DNA of 37,845 bases from an uncultured Bacilli bacterium (GCA_944332725.1 CALVKO010000008.1:1-37845), one strand, 5' to 3'; positions 17,340 to 24,333 are shown, numbered from the stretch's first letter. Notes: generated by a model from the letters alone, not told the origin. Numbers and translations are program-made.

Positions 17340-17348
17340 TGGTAAAAT
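17340..17348 (+). promoter_or_regulatory. Extended -10 promoter of the NTPase gene
   Basis: TGG-TAAAAT (TAAAAT at 17343-17348) lies 45 bases before the ATG. The -35 region is weak. An AAAGGG ribosome-binding site lies unusually far (about 14 bases) from the start codon. Confidence 0.4.
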
Positions 17349-17393
17349 AAGGTTGTATTAATTAATTTTTTTCAAAGGGATAGTGATTAAACA

Positions 17394-20228
17394 ATGATTA
17401 AAAAACACAATAAAGATAAAAGCAGTGAAAATAATAATATATTTTTAGAAACACCTATTGATAAAATTGAAGATGATAAGTTTGGATGTGTATGCTATTC
17501 CAAACAAATCGTTTCTGCTTTTGAAAAAGGTGCTAAATTTATAGCAATTGATGGCGAATATGGTGTAGGGAAATCAAGTATATTAAATTTAACAAAGAAA
17601 CTAATTGAAGACAAAAATAAAAATAAAATATTTAATCATTTTAGACAAAAAAAAGATTATTTTGTAAATATAAATTTTTTAAATATTAATGACGTTTCCT
17701 CTAAAGAATCGGACAAGATAAACAATTATCATAGATATTTTGTAAATCAAACAGCTAATGATTTATATAGAAATCCATATGACATTGAAAAACTTTTTTA
17801 TCATAATTTTATTTCATATTCAACGATTTCATTAAAAAATAATAATTTATTTAAAAAAATTATTGATAAAGCATTATTAATATTATTGGCTTTTATATCA
17901 CTTTATTTAATCTATTCAGGCTTCTTTAAAAATTTCGAATTACTAAAGGGCTTATACAACTTTTCTACAGAAATAATGCCATATATCTTATTTATAGTAT
18001 TTATCTTATTAATTTTATATGGATATGGTTTTTATAAGCCTGATAAGTCTGAAATAAGTCCTATGCTCGAAGTAGATAAATGTAGGAATAATTTGTGCAA
18101 AATATTATTTAATAAAATTCCTAAAAACAGCAATGTTTATTTTATATTAGATGACTTAGATAGATTAGAAAATAAATTACAATTGCAAATCATTTCATTG
18201 TTATATAATGAATATTTTCCTTTAGATAAAATCATTAAAGATATAAATTTAAAATTTATTTTTATGATTAATATAAGTGAATTGAATAAATCAAACAAAT
18301 TAAATAATACTAACAATATTAACGTAAATAAATTATTTGACTATATCGTAAATATATCTAATAACCAAATCACAATTTTAAGAAATTATTTAATTGAAAA
18401 CATAAAAAATAATACTATATTAAGAACCATATTTGATATTCCACAAAAAGATTATATAATAGGTTTGATTTTAAACAACTACAATAGTATAAGAAAAATT
18501 AAACATTTTCTCAATAGAGTTATTACAAAATATATTTATTTAACCGATAAAAATTATAAAGATTTAAATAATGCTCAATTAATATGCATATGTATATTAA
18601 TTAATTTAACAGATACTGAAACATTAAATAATAATATAAATAATATAATACATAATTATTCACCAGAAAAAAATGATGAAGGCAACAACATATCAAATAT
18701 TATAAAAGAGTTATATGAAAGAAACCTAATTGATAATAATTATTATGTTTATTTGTATAATTTTATAGACATAGATGATTTATTAAATAATGATGAACAA
18801 TTTATATATAATATATTAAATAATTTATCAAAATTAAAAGAAGATAATTTGATTAAAATGTATGAAATATTAGATAGAGAAAATGTTTCATTTTCAAAAA
18901 TATATAATGAGATATATAAATATATTCCCAATAATTCAAAAATACTATTACTAGGAAATAAAACATTTAATAGTTTTATGGAATCAAATTATCAAATTGA
19001 TTATGAATTATTTAAAAATTTATATAGAAATCCTTTTATTTATTTTTGTTATGAATTTTTAAATAATAAATATGGTTATCTTATGGATGATGAAATTGAA
19101 TTGTTAGAAAAATATTTTGAAAATTTTAAAGAACAATCTTCTATAGTTGGCAATAAAGAAAAAGATAAATTTTTAAATGAATTAAACATTTTTATAAAAA
19201 ACATGAAATACAATATTAAATTTTTTGATTTTCAAGAATATTTTAATTGGTTGGAACTTGATAAAAATTTATTTACTTTAATTTATAATCAAAAAGAAAT
19301 AAAAGTATCAGTTATATATGAAATGATTTTAAATAAAAACCTATCTTGGAATAATATTAAAGATTTTATTAATGAATCAATAATAAATGATATGTTAAAT
19401 ATCGAAGATGATAAGTTTAGACTACAAATAGAAGAAAGTTATTTGAAATGGAGCAAATCATTTGATTTTATGATTCAAATAATCTATAAAGAAAAAAGAA
19501 TTATTAGCGATATTGAAGAAATTTTTACAAAATTAAATCAATTTGAAGACAAAAAAATAGATTTAGAAACACTAAAAACAATTATAAATAAATATGGCTA
19601 TTTAAAAATATTTGACAAATATTTAATTAATAACTTAAAAGAAAAAGAAAAAGATACAATCTGTTACATTAATGAAAATAAATTTGATATTTCTGAAAAT
19701 ATAATAATTAAAATAAATGAATTAGAATACAAATACAAATTTAAAGAACACTATAATAATTTATTTTTAAAATACAAATATTATAAACTATATATATATT
19801 CAAGAGCAATAAAAGATATAACATTCGACATTAATTTAAAATTAAAATCAAACGAAAAATATATACACTCTTTATTGGAAATTTTTGAATCATTAAATAC
19901 TGATTGGAAGGACTACAATTTTACTGACAATTTTAAATCTTTAATAATTAAAGAAATAAATATAGATACAATAAACTTAACTGATAAAGATTTTTGGAAA
20001 ATATTAAAGTTAATTCCACAAATAAATAATCATAATGAATCATTTAAATTTTTCAATAGAATTAGAAATTTAAATTTATTAAATAAGTTTTGCTCATATT
20101 GTTCGCGAAATTGTAATGATAAAGATTTCATAAATAATTTGAATTTATTTGTTTCAGAATTTGGCACAACAGGAAATAAAATTGTAATTACAAAATTAAA
20201 AAATAAAATCGAAGAAAAGCAAAAATAG
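17394..20228 (+). CDS. YobI/KAP-like membrane-spanning P-loop NTPase
   Basis: A 944-aa protein. Walker A GEYGVGKSS is at residues 54-62. Two adjacent transmembrane segments lie at ~160-176 and ~195-213. Walker B with following Arg, ILDDLDRLEN, is at 251-260. A further ~680 residues are charged, helical and repeat-rich. An NTPase core interrupted by two membrane helices is the layout of KAP/YobI-type P-loop ATPases, which sit on the inner membrane face and are repeatedly found in mobile elements and implicated in phage defence. That role is by family and context, not shown here. The coding DNA is even more A+T- and Asn/Ile/Lys-rich than the flanking housekeeping genes, consistent with acquisition. 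It is monocistronic, ending in a terminator at 20221-20252. Confidence 0.75.
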   Translation: MIKKHNKDKSSENNNIFLETPIDKIEDDKFGCVCYSKQIVSAFEKGAKFIAIDGEYGVGKSSILNLTKKLIEDKNKNKIFNHFRQKKDYFVNINFLNINDVSSKESDKINNYHRYFVNQTANDLYRNPYDIEKLFYHNFISYSTISLKNNNLFKKIIDKALLILLAFISLYLIYSGFFKNFELLKGLYNFSTEIMPYILFIVFILLILYGYGFYKPDKSEISPMLEVDKCRNNLCKILFNKIPKNSNVYFILDDLDRLENKLQLQIISLLYNEYFPLDKIIKDINLKFIFMINISELNKSNKLNNTNNINVNKLFDYIVNISNNQITILRNYLIENIKNNTILRTIFDIPQKDYIIGLILNNYNSIRKIKHFLNRVITKYIYLTDKNYKDLNNAQLICICILINLTDTETLNNNINNIIHNYSPEKNDEGNNISNIIKELYERNLIDNNYYVYLYNFIDIDDLLNNDEQFIYNILNNLSKLKEDNLIKMYEILDRENVSFSKIYNEIYKYIPNNSKILLLGNKTFNSFMESNYQIDYELFKNLYRNPFIYFCYEFLNNKYGYLMDDEIELLEKYFENFKEQSSIVGNKEKDKFLNELNIFIKNMKYNIKFFDFQEYFNWLELDKNLFTLIYNQKEIKVSVIYEMILNKNLSWNNIKDFINESIINDMLNIEDDKFRLQIEESYLKWSKSFDFMIQIIYKEKRIISDIEEIFTKLNQFEDKKIDLETLKTIINKYGYLKIFDKYLINNLKEKEKDTICYINENKFDISENIIIKINELEYKYKFKEHYNNLFLKYKYYKLYIYSRAIKDITFDINLKLKSNEKYIHSLLEIFESLNTDWKDYNFTDNFKSLIIKEINIDTINLTDKDFWKILKLIPQINNHNESFKFFNRIRNLNLLNKFCSYCSRNCNDKDFINNLNLFVSEFGTTGNKIVITKLKNKIEEKQK

Positions 20229-20252
20229 CATTAAAATTATGCTATTTTTTTT
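20221..20252 (+). terminator. Terminator of the YobI-like gene
   Basis: A stem of at least 9 bp around AAATAGCAT/ATGCTATTT (20223-20231 with 20239-20247) is followed by T residues. It overlaps the stop codon. Confidence 0.85.
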
Positions 20253-20309
20253 GCTATGATAGTATTATAAAATCAAATATATAAATATACTAGTAGATTA
20301 AGTTTAAAA

Positions 20310-20555
20310 TTAATTTACCTTAAAAAATTCAGCAATATCAATTTTTAAGGCTTCTGAAATTCTTCCAAGTACTGCAATGGTTAAATGTTTATTACGTTTT
20401 TCATTTTCAATATCACATATATATTCTCTTGACATTTCTGTCATGTCTGCTAAATCTTGTTGTGTCAAATTTCTTTCTAATCTAAATTTTTTTATGTTTT
20501 TTCTAATTATCGAATAATAATATTCATTATCATGAATATATGCTTTTTCCTTCAT
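20310..20555 (-). CDS. XRE-family HTH transcriptional regulator
   Basis: An 81-aa Cro/C1-type repressor-like protein. The helix-turn-helix spans about residues 32-56: LTQQDLADMTEMSREYICDI followed by ENEKRN. This is a standard DNA-binding domain with no extra effector domain. It starts with ATG at 20555 behind GGTGAA. It is divergently arranged from the small membrane-protein gene with a palindrome (20608-20618) between them. It is the likely master switch for element genes, analogous to repressors of phages and skin-like islands. Confidence 0.88.
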   Translation of the reverse strand: MKEKAYIHDNEYYYSIIRKNIKKFRLERNLTQQDLADMTEMSREYICDIENEKRNKHLTIAVLGRISEALKIDIAEFFKVN

Positions 20556-20607
20556 CTATTTCACCAACCTATAATTAGTATGTTATTTTTTTTCAAAAAT
20601 ATATATA

Positions 20608-20634
20608 GGCTAATAGCCACATTTGTGATATAAT
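20608..20634 (+). promoter_or_regulatory. Promoter with operator-like palindrome in the XRE intergenic region
   Basis: Extended -10 TGA-TATAAT (TATAAT 20629-20634) lies before the 73-aa gene. The perfect palindrome GGCTA-A-TAGCC (20608-20618) occupies its -35 zone, the usual place for repressor binding. The divergent XRE gene begins about 50 bases away, so the site could also control it. Confidence 0.5.
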
Positions 20635-20655
20635 AAATTATGAAAGGAGTTAAAT

Positions 20656-20877
20656 ATGGGAAAGCCAAAAAAAAATAATGAATTTAAATGGTATCATTGG
20701 TTTGGAATAGGCCTACTTTTTCTTATGATTTATATTGGAATATCTGAAGGAAACGAAGAAACAGTTGAAGACCAAATTGACAGATTAAATCGTGAAAGTT
20801 GCAGTTCACAAACAAACACTTTTTACAAATGCAGTTGGAGTTTTTGGGAAGATAGATGCGTATGTAAAGAAAGATAA
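20656..20877 (+). CDS. Small single-pass membrane protein with Cys-rich tail
   Basis: A 73-aa protein. It has a basic N-terminus (MGKPKKNNEFKWYHW), one transmembrane helix (residues ~16-31), then an acidic segment and a tail with four Cys (SCSSQTNTFYKCSW, EDRCVCKER). The latter is probably extracytoplasmic and disulphide-bonded. The ribosome-binding site is AAAGGAG, 7 bases before the ATG. Its own promoter and terminator flank it. No family is recognised; an accessory, immunity or exclusion function is conceivable but unsupported. Confidence 0.6.
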   Translation: MGKPKKNNEFKWYHWFGIGLLFLMIYIGISEGNEETVEDQIDRLNRESCSSQTNTFYKCSWSFWEDRCVCKER

Positions 20878-20885
20878 ACCAATAG

Positions 20886-20910
20886 AAAAGTACATTTTGT
20901 ACTTTTTTTT
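20886..20910 (+). terminator. Terminator after the 73-aa gene
   Basis: The 8-bp stem AAAAGTAC/GTACTTTT (20886-20893 and 20899-20906) is followed by more T residues. Confidence 0.85.
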
Positions 20911-20961
20911 GTATATTTTTTTATAAAATTTGATAATTTTAAAACTTTTTTTATCAAAAAG

Positions 20962-20991
20962 TTGATTATAAACGAAATGGCATGATATAGT
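20962..20991 (+). promoter_or_regulatory. Sigma-A promoter of the RepA-like gene, with downstream palindrome
   Basis: TTGATT (20962-20967), 18 bases, then TATAGT (20986-20991), with a TGn extension at the -10. The transcribed leader contains TTGTCG at about 20993 and the perfect palindrome TTGTCGACAA at 21019-21028, possible binding sites for a regulator or replication protein. A hairpin-like repeat AACTTTTT...AAAAAGTT precedes the -35. Confidence 0.5.
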
Positions 20992-21054
20992 GTTGTCGCT
21001 AGCAAAAAAAAGATTAATTTGTCGACAATTAAAAATTTAAGAAAGGAGAACAAT

Positions 21055-22080
21055 ATGAAAAATTTTAAATTAGAAAGTTTTGATTCAATTAAAGAAGAAG
21101 AAATTGAATGGTTATGGAAGCCATATATTCCACTTGGAAAATTAACAATGTTCGCTGGAGATCCTAGCGTCGGAAAAAGCTTTATAAGTACATTTTTGGC
21201 AAGTACAATATCTACTGGAAGCAAATTTCCGTTTAGTGATGAAATAGTTGAAAGTGGTAATGTTATAATTTTAAATGCTGAAGATGGTAATGCTGATTGT
21301 ATTAAAAAGAGATTACGATTAAGTAATGCTAATTTTGAAAATATCTATACCTTATTAAGTGTAGATAATAAGAAATTTTTCACACTAAAAAATTTATCTG
21401 ATTTAGAGGATATGATTCAAGAAGTTAAGCCAAAACTAATAATTATTGACCCTATTACCTCTTATTATGGAGAAGGAGTTGATACTTTTAAAGATAGTTC
21501 TGTTCGAGCTATACTTGCACCAGTTGTAGAATTAGTTTCTAAATATAAAGTTGCCTTACTAGGAATAATACATTTTAATAAAGGAAATGATAAAGCAATA
21601 TATAAAATGAATGGTAGTATTGCAAATATGGGCTTACCTCGTTCTGTTATTTATGCAGTGCATTCTAATAACAATGATGAAAGATTACTAATTCATATAA
21701 AATCTAGTAATGCAGAATTAGGAGAAAGTATTGCTTATCGTATTACAGATAATGGGATTGAATGGCTTGGAATACGTGGAAAAATTAATGCGGATGAAGT
21801 AATTTCTAATGAAGAATCTAATCAATATGAAATTGCCTGTGATTTTATATTAGATTATTTGAAAGATGGTAAACAGCTCGGAAGCAAACTATTGGAAAAT
21901 GCTTTAGAAAACGGAATATCAAAAAGAACTCTAGAACGTGCTAGAGCTGATTTAAAGAAAAAAAATATTATTGATAATGAAGTTATTAATTCAAAAACTT
22001 ATTGGTATCTTATTGATTCTAAAAATAAAATTAAAAATGAAACTAATTTAGATGATATTAATCCATTTGATGACATTTAA
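21055..22080 (+). CDS. RepA-like AAA-family ATPase/helicase
   Basis: A 341-aa RecA-fold ATPase. Walker A GDPSVGKS is at residues 35-42, Walker B LIIIDP at 128-133, and the C-terminal ~80 residues include a probable winged-helix segment (DGKQLGSKLLENALENGISK). This organisation (AAA_25-type, plasmid RepA/DnaB-like) is common in replication modules of plasmids, phages and integrative elements, so it could drive replication of the excised circle. That is inference. ATG 21055 is preceded by GAAAGGAG at a good distance; an upstream in-frame start at 21019 lies inside the palindrome and is rejected. A long structured gap follows. Confidence 0.78.
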   Translation: MKNFKLESFDSIKEEEIEWLWKPYIPLGKLTMFAGDPSVGKSFISTFLASTISTGSKFPFSDEIVESGNVIILNAEDGNADCIKKRLRLSNANFENIYTLLSVDNKKFFTLKNLSDLEDMIQEVKPKLIIIDPITSYYGEGVDTFKDSSVRAILAPVVELVSKYKVALLGIIHFNKGNDKAIYKMNGSIANMGLPRSVIYAVHSNNNDERLLIHIKSSNAELGESIAYRITDNGIEWLGIRGKINADEVISNEESNQYEIACDFILDYLKDGKQLGSKLLENALENGISKRTLERARADLKKKNIIDNEVINSKTYWYLIDSKNKIKNETNLDDINPFDDI

Positions 22081-22279
22081 AACTATTTAGTAGCCAAATA
22101 AAATGGCGATGTGGCGTAGTAAAAAGACTATGAAAATAATCATAGTCTCTCGCCATTAATATTTATATATTGAATCCAGTTAAATTATACCATAATATAA
22201 ATTTTAAGTCTATATAATCATTATTGTTATGCAAATTATAAATACACACTAATATAATATATAAAGGGGTTGTGATATT
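22081..22279 (+). other. Structured intergenic region after the RepA-like gene
   Basis: Contains the right copy of the inverted repeat (22104-22118). It is nested in a larger potential stem: AATGGCG (22102-22108) pairs with CGCCATT (22151-22157), enclosing the 8-bp hairpin GACTATGA/TCATAGTC (22126-22133 and 22140-22147). The A+T-rich remainder holds TATAAT at 22253-22258 shortly before the 38-aa gene. It could be a terminator-like or regulatory RNA element, or a DNA site for recombination. Confidence 0.55.
22104..22118 (-). repeat. Inverted repeat, right copy
   Basis: TGGCGATGTGGCGTA, the exact reverse complement of 17074-17088, about 5.0 kb away, with weaker matching beyond it (GTAGCC upstream). 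See the left copy. Confidence 0.75.
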
Positions 22280-22396
22280 ATGAATGTTGAAGTTTTTTAT
22301 AACGAAAATGGTAAAACATTTCAAGAGATTATGGAATACTTTTTAATAGAAATGTGTGATACACAAAGTGCCAGTTTTATTGAGAAATATGCCTAA
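22280..22396 (+). CDS. 38-aa protein upstream of the serine recombinase
   Basis: A short frame, MNVEVFYNENGKTFQEIMEY and on to EKYA, preceded by AAAGGGG about 10 bases before the ATG and a TATAAT further up. It lies immediately before the recombinase gene in the same orientation. Mixed hydrophobic and acidic composition suggests a small folded or helical peptide. Small frames beginning in this style are, from memory, common beside Firmicute large serine recombinases. A role as accessory or directionality factor is possible but unproven. Confidence 0.55.
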   Translation: MNVEVFYNENGKTFQEIMEYFLIEMCDTQSASFIEKYA

Positions 22397-22399
22397 ATA

Positions 22400-22408
22400 T
22401 GATATAAT
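22400..22408 (+). promoter_or_regulatory. Extended -10 promoter of the recombinase gene
   Basis: TGA-TATAAT (TATAAT 22403-22408) is 37 bases before the recombinase ATG. This looks like vegetative sigma-A; I found no convincing sigma-E promoter here. Confidence 0.5.
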
Positions 22409-22444
22409 ATTACTGTCAATATGTGTTATCTAGAAGGAGGCAAA

Positions 22445-24007
22445 ATGGTAGATAATAACACATATAAAGTTGGTTTATATATTAGATTATCTAGGGAAGA
22501 TGAAGATAATAATGGAGAAAGTGAAAGTATTACTAATCAAAGAAATTATTTGTTAGAATATGTAAAAAATAATCACTTTATTCTAATTGATGAATATGTT
22601 GATGACGGGTTTACTGGAACAAATTTTGAGAGACCAGCATTTAAAAGAATGATTAAAGATATAGAACTTGGTAAAATAAATTGCGTTATTACTAAAGATA
22701 TGTCAAGACTAGGAAGAGATTATATTGGTATAGGAACCTATATGGAAAAATACTTTCCAGAGCATAATATAAGATATATCGCTGTCAATGATAATATTGA
22801 TTTAAAGGATGGTAAAATAGACAATATGGCTCCTATTAGAGCAGTATTTAATGACTATTATGCTAAAGATATTTCTGACAAAGTTAAAAGCACTATTACT
22901 AATAAAAAAAGAAATGGACAATTTTTAGGTGGAGTCCCACCCTATGGTTATAAGTTTGAAAGCGATGACAATCATTATAAATTAGTAATAGATGAAGAAA
23001 CTAGCATAGTTGTTAAGAGAATGTTTAATATGTTTGTTGGTGGCAAAAGTTTAAAATATATTGCTGATACACTAACAAGTGAGAATATTCCTATTCCTAG
23101 TATCCATAAAAATTTAAATAGAGGCCTTAAGTCTACTGCTTATGGAGTATGGCAAACAAGAACTATTGATGAAATACTTAAAAATCCTACATACATAGGA
23201 AACTTAACGCAAGGTAGAAGAAAGAAAATTAATTATAAAATTAAAAAAGTTGTTAGAGTCCCTAAAGAACAATGGATTGTATGCGAAAACACACATGAGC
23301 CTATTATAGATAAAGAAACATTTGAGCAAGTACAAAATATCTATGAAAAGAATAAAAGCTTAAAGCGTAGCAAAAATCATTTATTATTAAGTGGTTTTAT
23401 ATATTGCAAAGAATGTGGACATAGAATTGGAATTAGTCAAAGCTCTAATAAAAAATTTTATTGTAGTTGTAATTATTACAAAAAATACTCTAAATTAGGC
23501 CTATGTACGCCCCATTCTATACCTTATAATGTGTTAGAAGATATAATACTAAAAGAAATAAGAAAAGAATGCAAAAAGAGTGTTAAAGGCGATAAATTTA
23601 AAGACATAATTAAAAGTAATGACAAAAAAGAAAAAGCCAAAGTCAATTTAATACAATTAATTAAACAAAAAAAGCAAGATATAGAAAATACAAAAAATGC
23701 AATTGATGATTTATATATAGAAAAACTTAAAAAAAATATAAGTAGTGAAAGATATACTAGTGTATATAATAAATTAAATAGCGAATTTAACGTTTTAAAC
23801 GAAGATTTAAAAGCACTAGAAACAGATTATTCATATTTGCTAGGAAACGTTAAAAACAGCCCTAGTATCAATTATACAAAGGCTGTTAACGAATATTTAG
23901 CATTAAAAAATCCTACTAGAGAATTACTTGCGAACTTAATAGACAAAATTGTTATAGATGAAGATAAAAATATACAAATATACTACAAAATAAAAAAAGC
24001 ATGGTAA
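22445..24007 (+). CDS. Large serine site-specific recombinase
   Basis: A 520-aa large serine integrase. Its resolvase catalytic domain (~8-150) has the nucleophile Ser16 in YIRLSRED, catalytic-arginine motif SRLGRDYIGIGTYME (88-102) and VNDNID. The recombinase domain (~165-280) includes GGVPPYGYK and LKNPTYIGNL. The zinc-ribbon DNA-binding domain has CKECG (321-325) with Cys340/342 and Cys354, and a Lys-rich coiled coil (~385-455) precedes the C-terminal tail. All domains are intact, so the enzyme is probably active. ATG 22445 sits behind GAAGGAGG; an upstream in-frame start at 22421 is rejected. It ends 30 bases from the right attachment core, and would catalyse integration and, with a directionality factor, excision of this element. 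Confidence 0.95.
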   Translation: MVDNNTYKVGLYIRLSREDEDNNGESESITNQRNYLLEYVKNNHFILIDEYVDDGFTGTNFERPAFKRMIKDIELGKINCVITKDMSRLGRDYIGIGTYMEKYFPEHNIRYIAVNDNIDLKDGKIDNMAPIRAVFNDYYAKDISDKVKSTITNKKRNGQFLGGVPPYGYKFESDDNHYKLVIDEETSIVVKRMFNMFVGGKSLKYIADTLTSENIPIPSIHKNLNRGLKSTAYGVWQTRTIDEILKNPTYIGNLTQGRRKKINYKIKKVVRVPKEQWIVCENTHEPIIDKETFEQVQNIYEKNKSLKRSKNHLLLSGFIYCKECGHRIGISQSSNKKFYCSCNYYKKYSKLGLCTPHSIPYNVLEDIILKEIRKECKKSVKGDKFKDIIKSNDKKEKAKVNLIQLIKQKKQDIENTKNAIDDLYIEKLKKNISSERYTSVYNKLNSEFNVLNEDLKALETDYSYLLGNVKNSPSINYTKAVNEYLALKNPTRELLANLIDKIVIDEDKNIQIYYKIKKAW

Positions 24008-24037
24008 AGGTATTATTTGTAACTATATGTACAAACG

Positions 24038-24040
24038 TGG
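24038..24040 (+). repeat. Right attachment core (attR crossover)
   Basis: TGG in coat-gene phase, followed by AGT ATG CCA. The bases to its left (TACAAACG) belong to the element. Reading the coat frame leftwards meets a stop at 24020-24022, confirming that the coat sequence begins about here. Confidence 0.7.
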
Positions 24041-24286
24041 AGTATGCCAACTACTAAAGATACAACCGATTGTACTGATACTCCAACACCAGCAAATTGC
24101 TCAAGTGTATTTAGAATTGAAAAAATCGATGGTTGCTGCGCTACATTTAGAGTATTAGCTAGCAATACCGATCCTACTACACAAGCAGCAATTCCATATG
24201 TAGCAACCAATTCTTTCTTTACTATGAACTTAAATTGTGTTTGTAGTTTAAGATGTTTACAAGATACATATGTAGAATGTTTATAA
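24038..24286 (+). CDS. Spore coat protein CotY/CotZ-like, 3' part (gene interrupted)
   Basis: The C-terminal 81 residues after the shared Trp codon of the split coat protein. It contains VFRIEKIDGCCATFRVL, aligning with the B. subtilis CotZ segment FRVERVHGSCATLSLL, and the end FFTMNLNCVCSLRCL, matching VDLDCFCAINCL. The in-frame ATG at 24044 has no properly spaced ribosome-binding site, so this half is unlikely to be translated alone. The reading frame and strand match the 5' half at 16776. A terminator follows directly after the stop, so the intact gene would be monocistronic. Confidence 0.85.
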   Translation, partial: WSMPTTKDTTDCTDTPTPANCSSVFRIEKIDGCCATFRVLASNTDPTTQAAIPYVATNSFFTMNLNCVCSLRCLQDTYVECL

Positions 24287-24307
24287 GGACACAATGTCCT
24301 TTTTTTT
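24287..24307 (+). terminator. Terminator of the coat gene
   Basis: Stem GGACA/TGTCC (24287-24291 and 24295-24299) with a 3-base loop, followed by eight T residues, directly after the stop codon. Confidence 0.9.
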
Positions 24308-24308
24308 A

Positions 24309-24317
24309 TGATATAAT
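24309..24317 (+). promoter_or_regulatory. Extended -10 promoter of alr
   Basis: TGA-TATAAT (TATAAT 24312-24317), directly after the coat-gene terminator and 17 bases before the alr ATG. Confidence 0.55.
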
Positions 24318-24333
24318 ATTTTAGGTGATCTAT

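Larger units (their letters stand above)
16983..17393. other. Non-coding left end of the element
   Basis: 411 bases without a supported gene. It holds the element-side arm of the left attachment site, a rho-independent terminator (17031-17057), one copy of the inverted repeat (17074-17088) and, near its right end, the probable promoter of the NTPase gene. The rest is very AT-rich with no further recognisable structure. Confidence 0.6.
16974..24040 (+). mobile_element. Skin-like intervening element splitting the cotZ-like gene (about 7.06 kb)
   Basis: The element is bounded by TGG at 16974-16976 and TGG at 24038-24040; one copy plus the intervening DNA equals 7064 bp. It carries, in order, a terminator, a YobI-like NTPase, an XRE repressor (opposite strand), a small membrane protein, a RepA-like AAA ATPase, a 38-aa protein and a large serine recombinase ending 30 bases before the right boundary. 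A recombinase gene at one extremity, a very short shared core and an in-frame reconstituted host gene are the hallmarks of large-serine-recombinase elements such as skin (sigK) or SPbeta (spsM). Precise removal yields codons CCT TGG AGT ATG and the protein junction GTPW-SMPT. Whether excision is tied to sporulation is inference. Confidence 0.85.

Noticed and set aside
20823-21224. 133-codon minus-strand frame
   Set aside because: Lies across a terminator, a promoter and the start of the RepA-like gene; no ribosome-binding site; composition like a complement of coding sequence.
22190-22260. Sigma-E promoter for the recombinase operon (CATAATAT, ATACACACT)
   Set aside because: Partial -10 matches only; no ATA-type -35 at proper spacing.
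16974-24043. Alternative attachment core GGA (16976-16978 and 24039-24041)
   Set aside because: It is also shared, but recombination there would add one base, shift the coat frame and destroy the 3' half. TGG restores the frame exactly.
24013-24294. Reading frame of 93 codons on the minus strand opposite the coat 3' half
   Set aside because: It is antisense to the coat sequence, has no ribosome-binding site and crosses the terminator and the attachment site.
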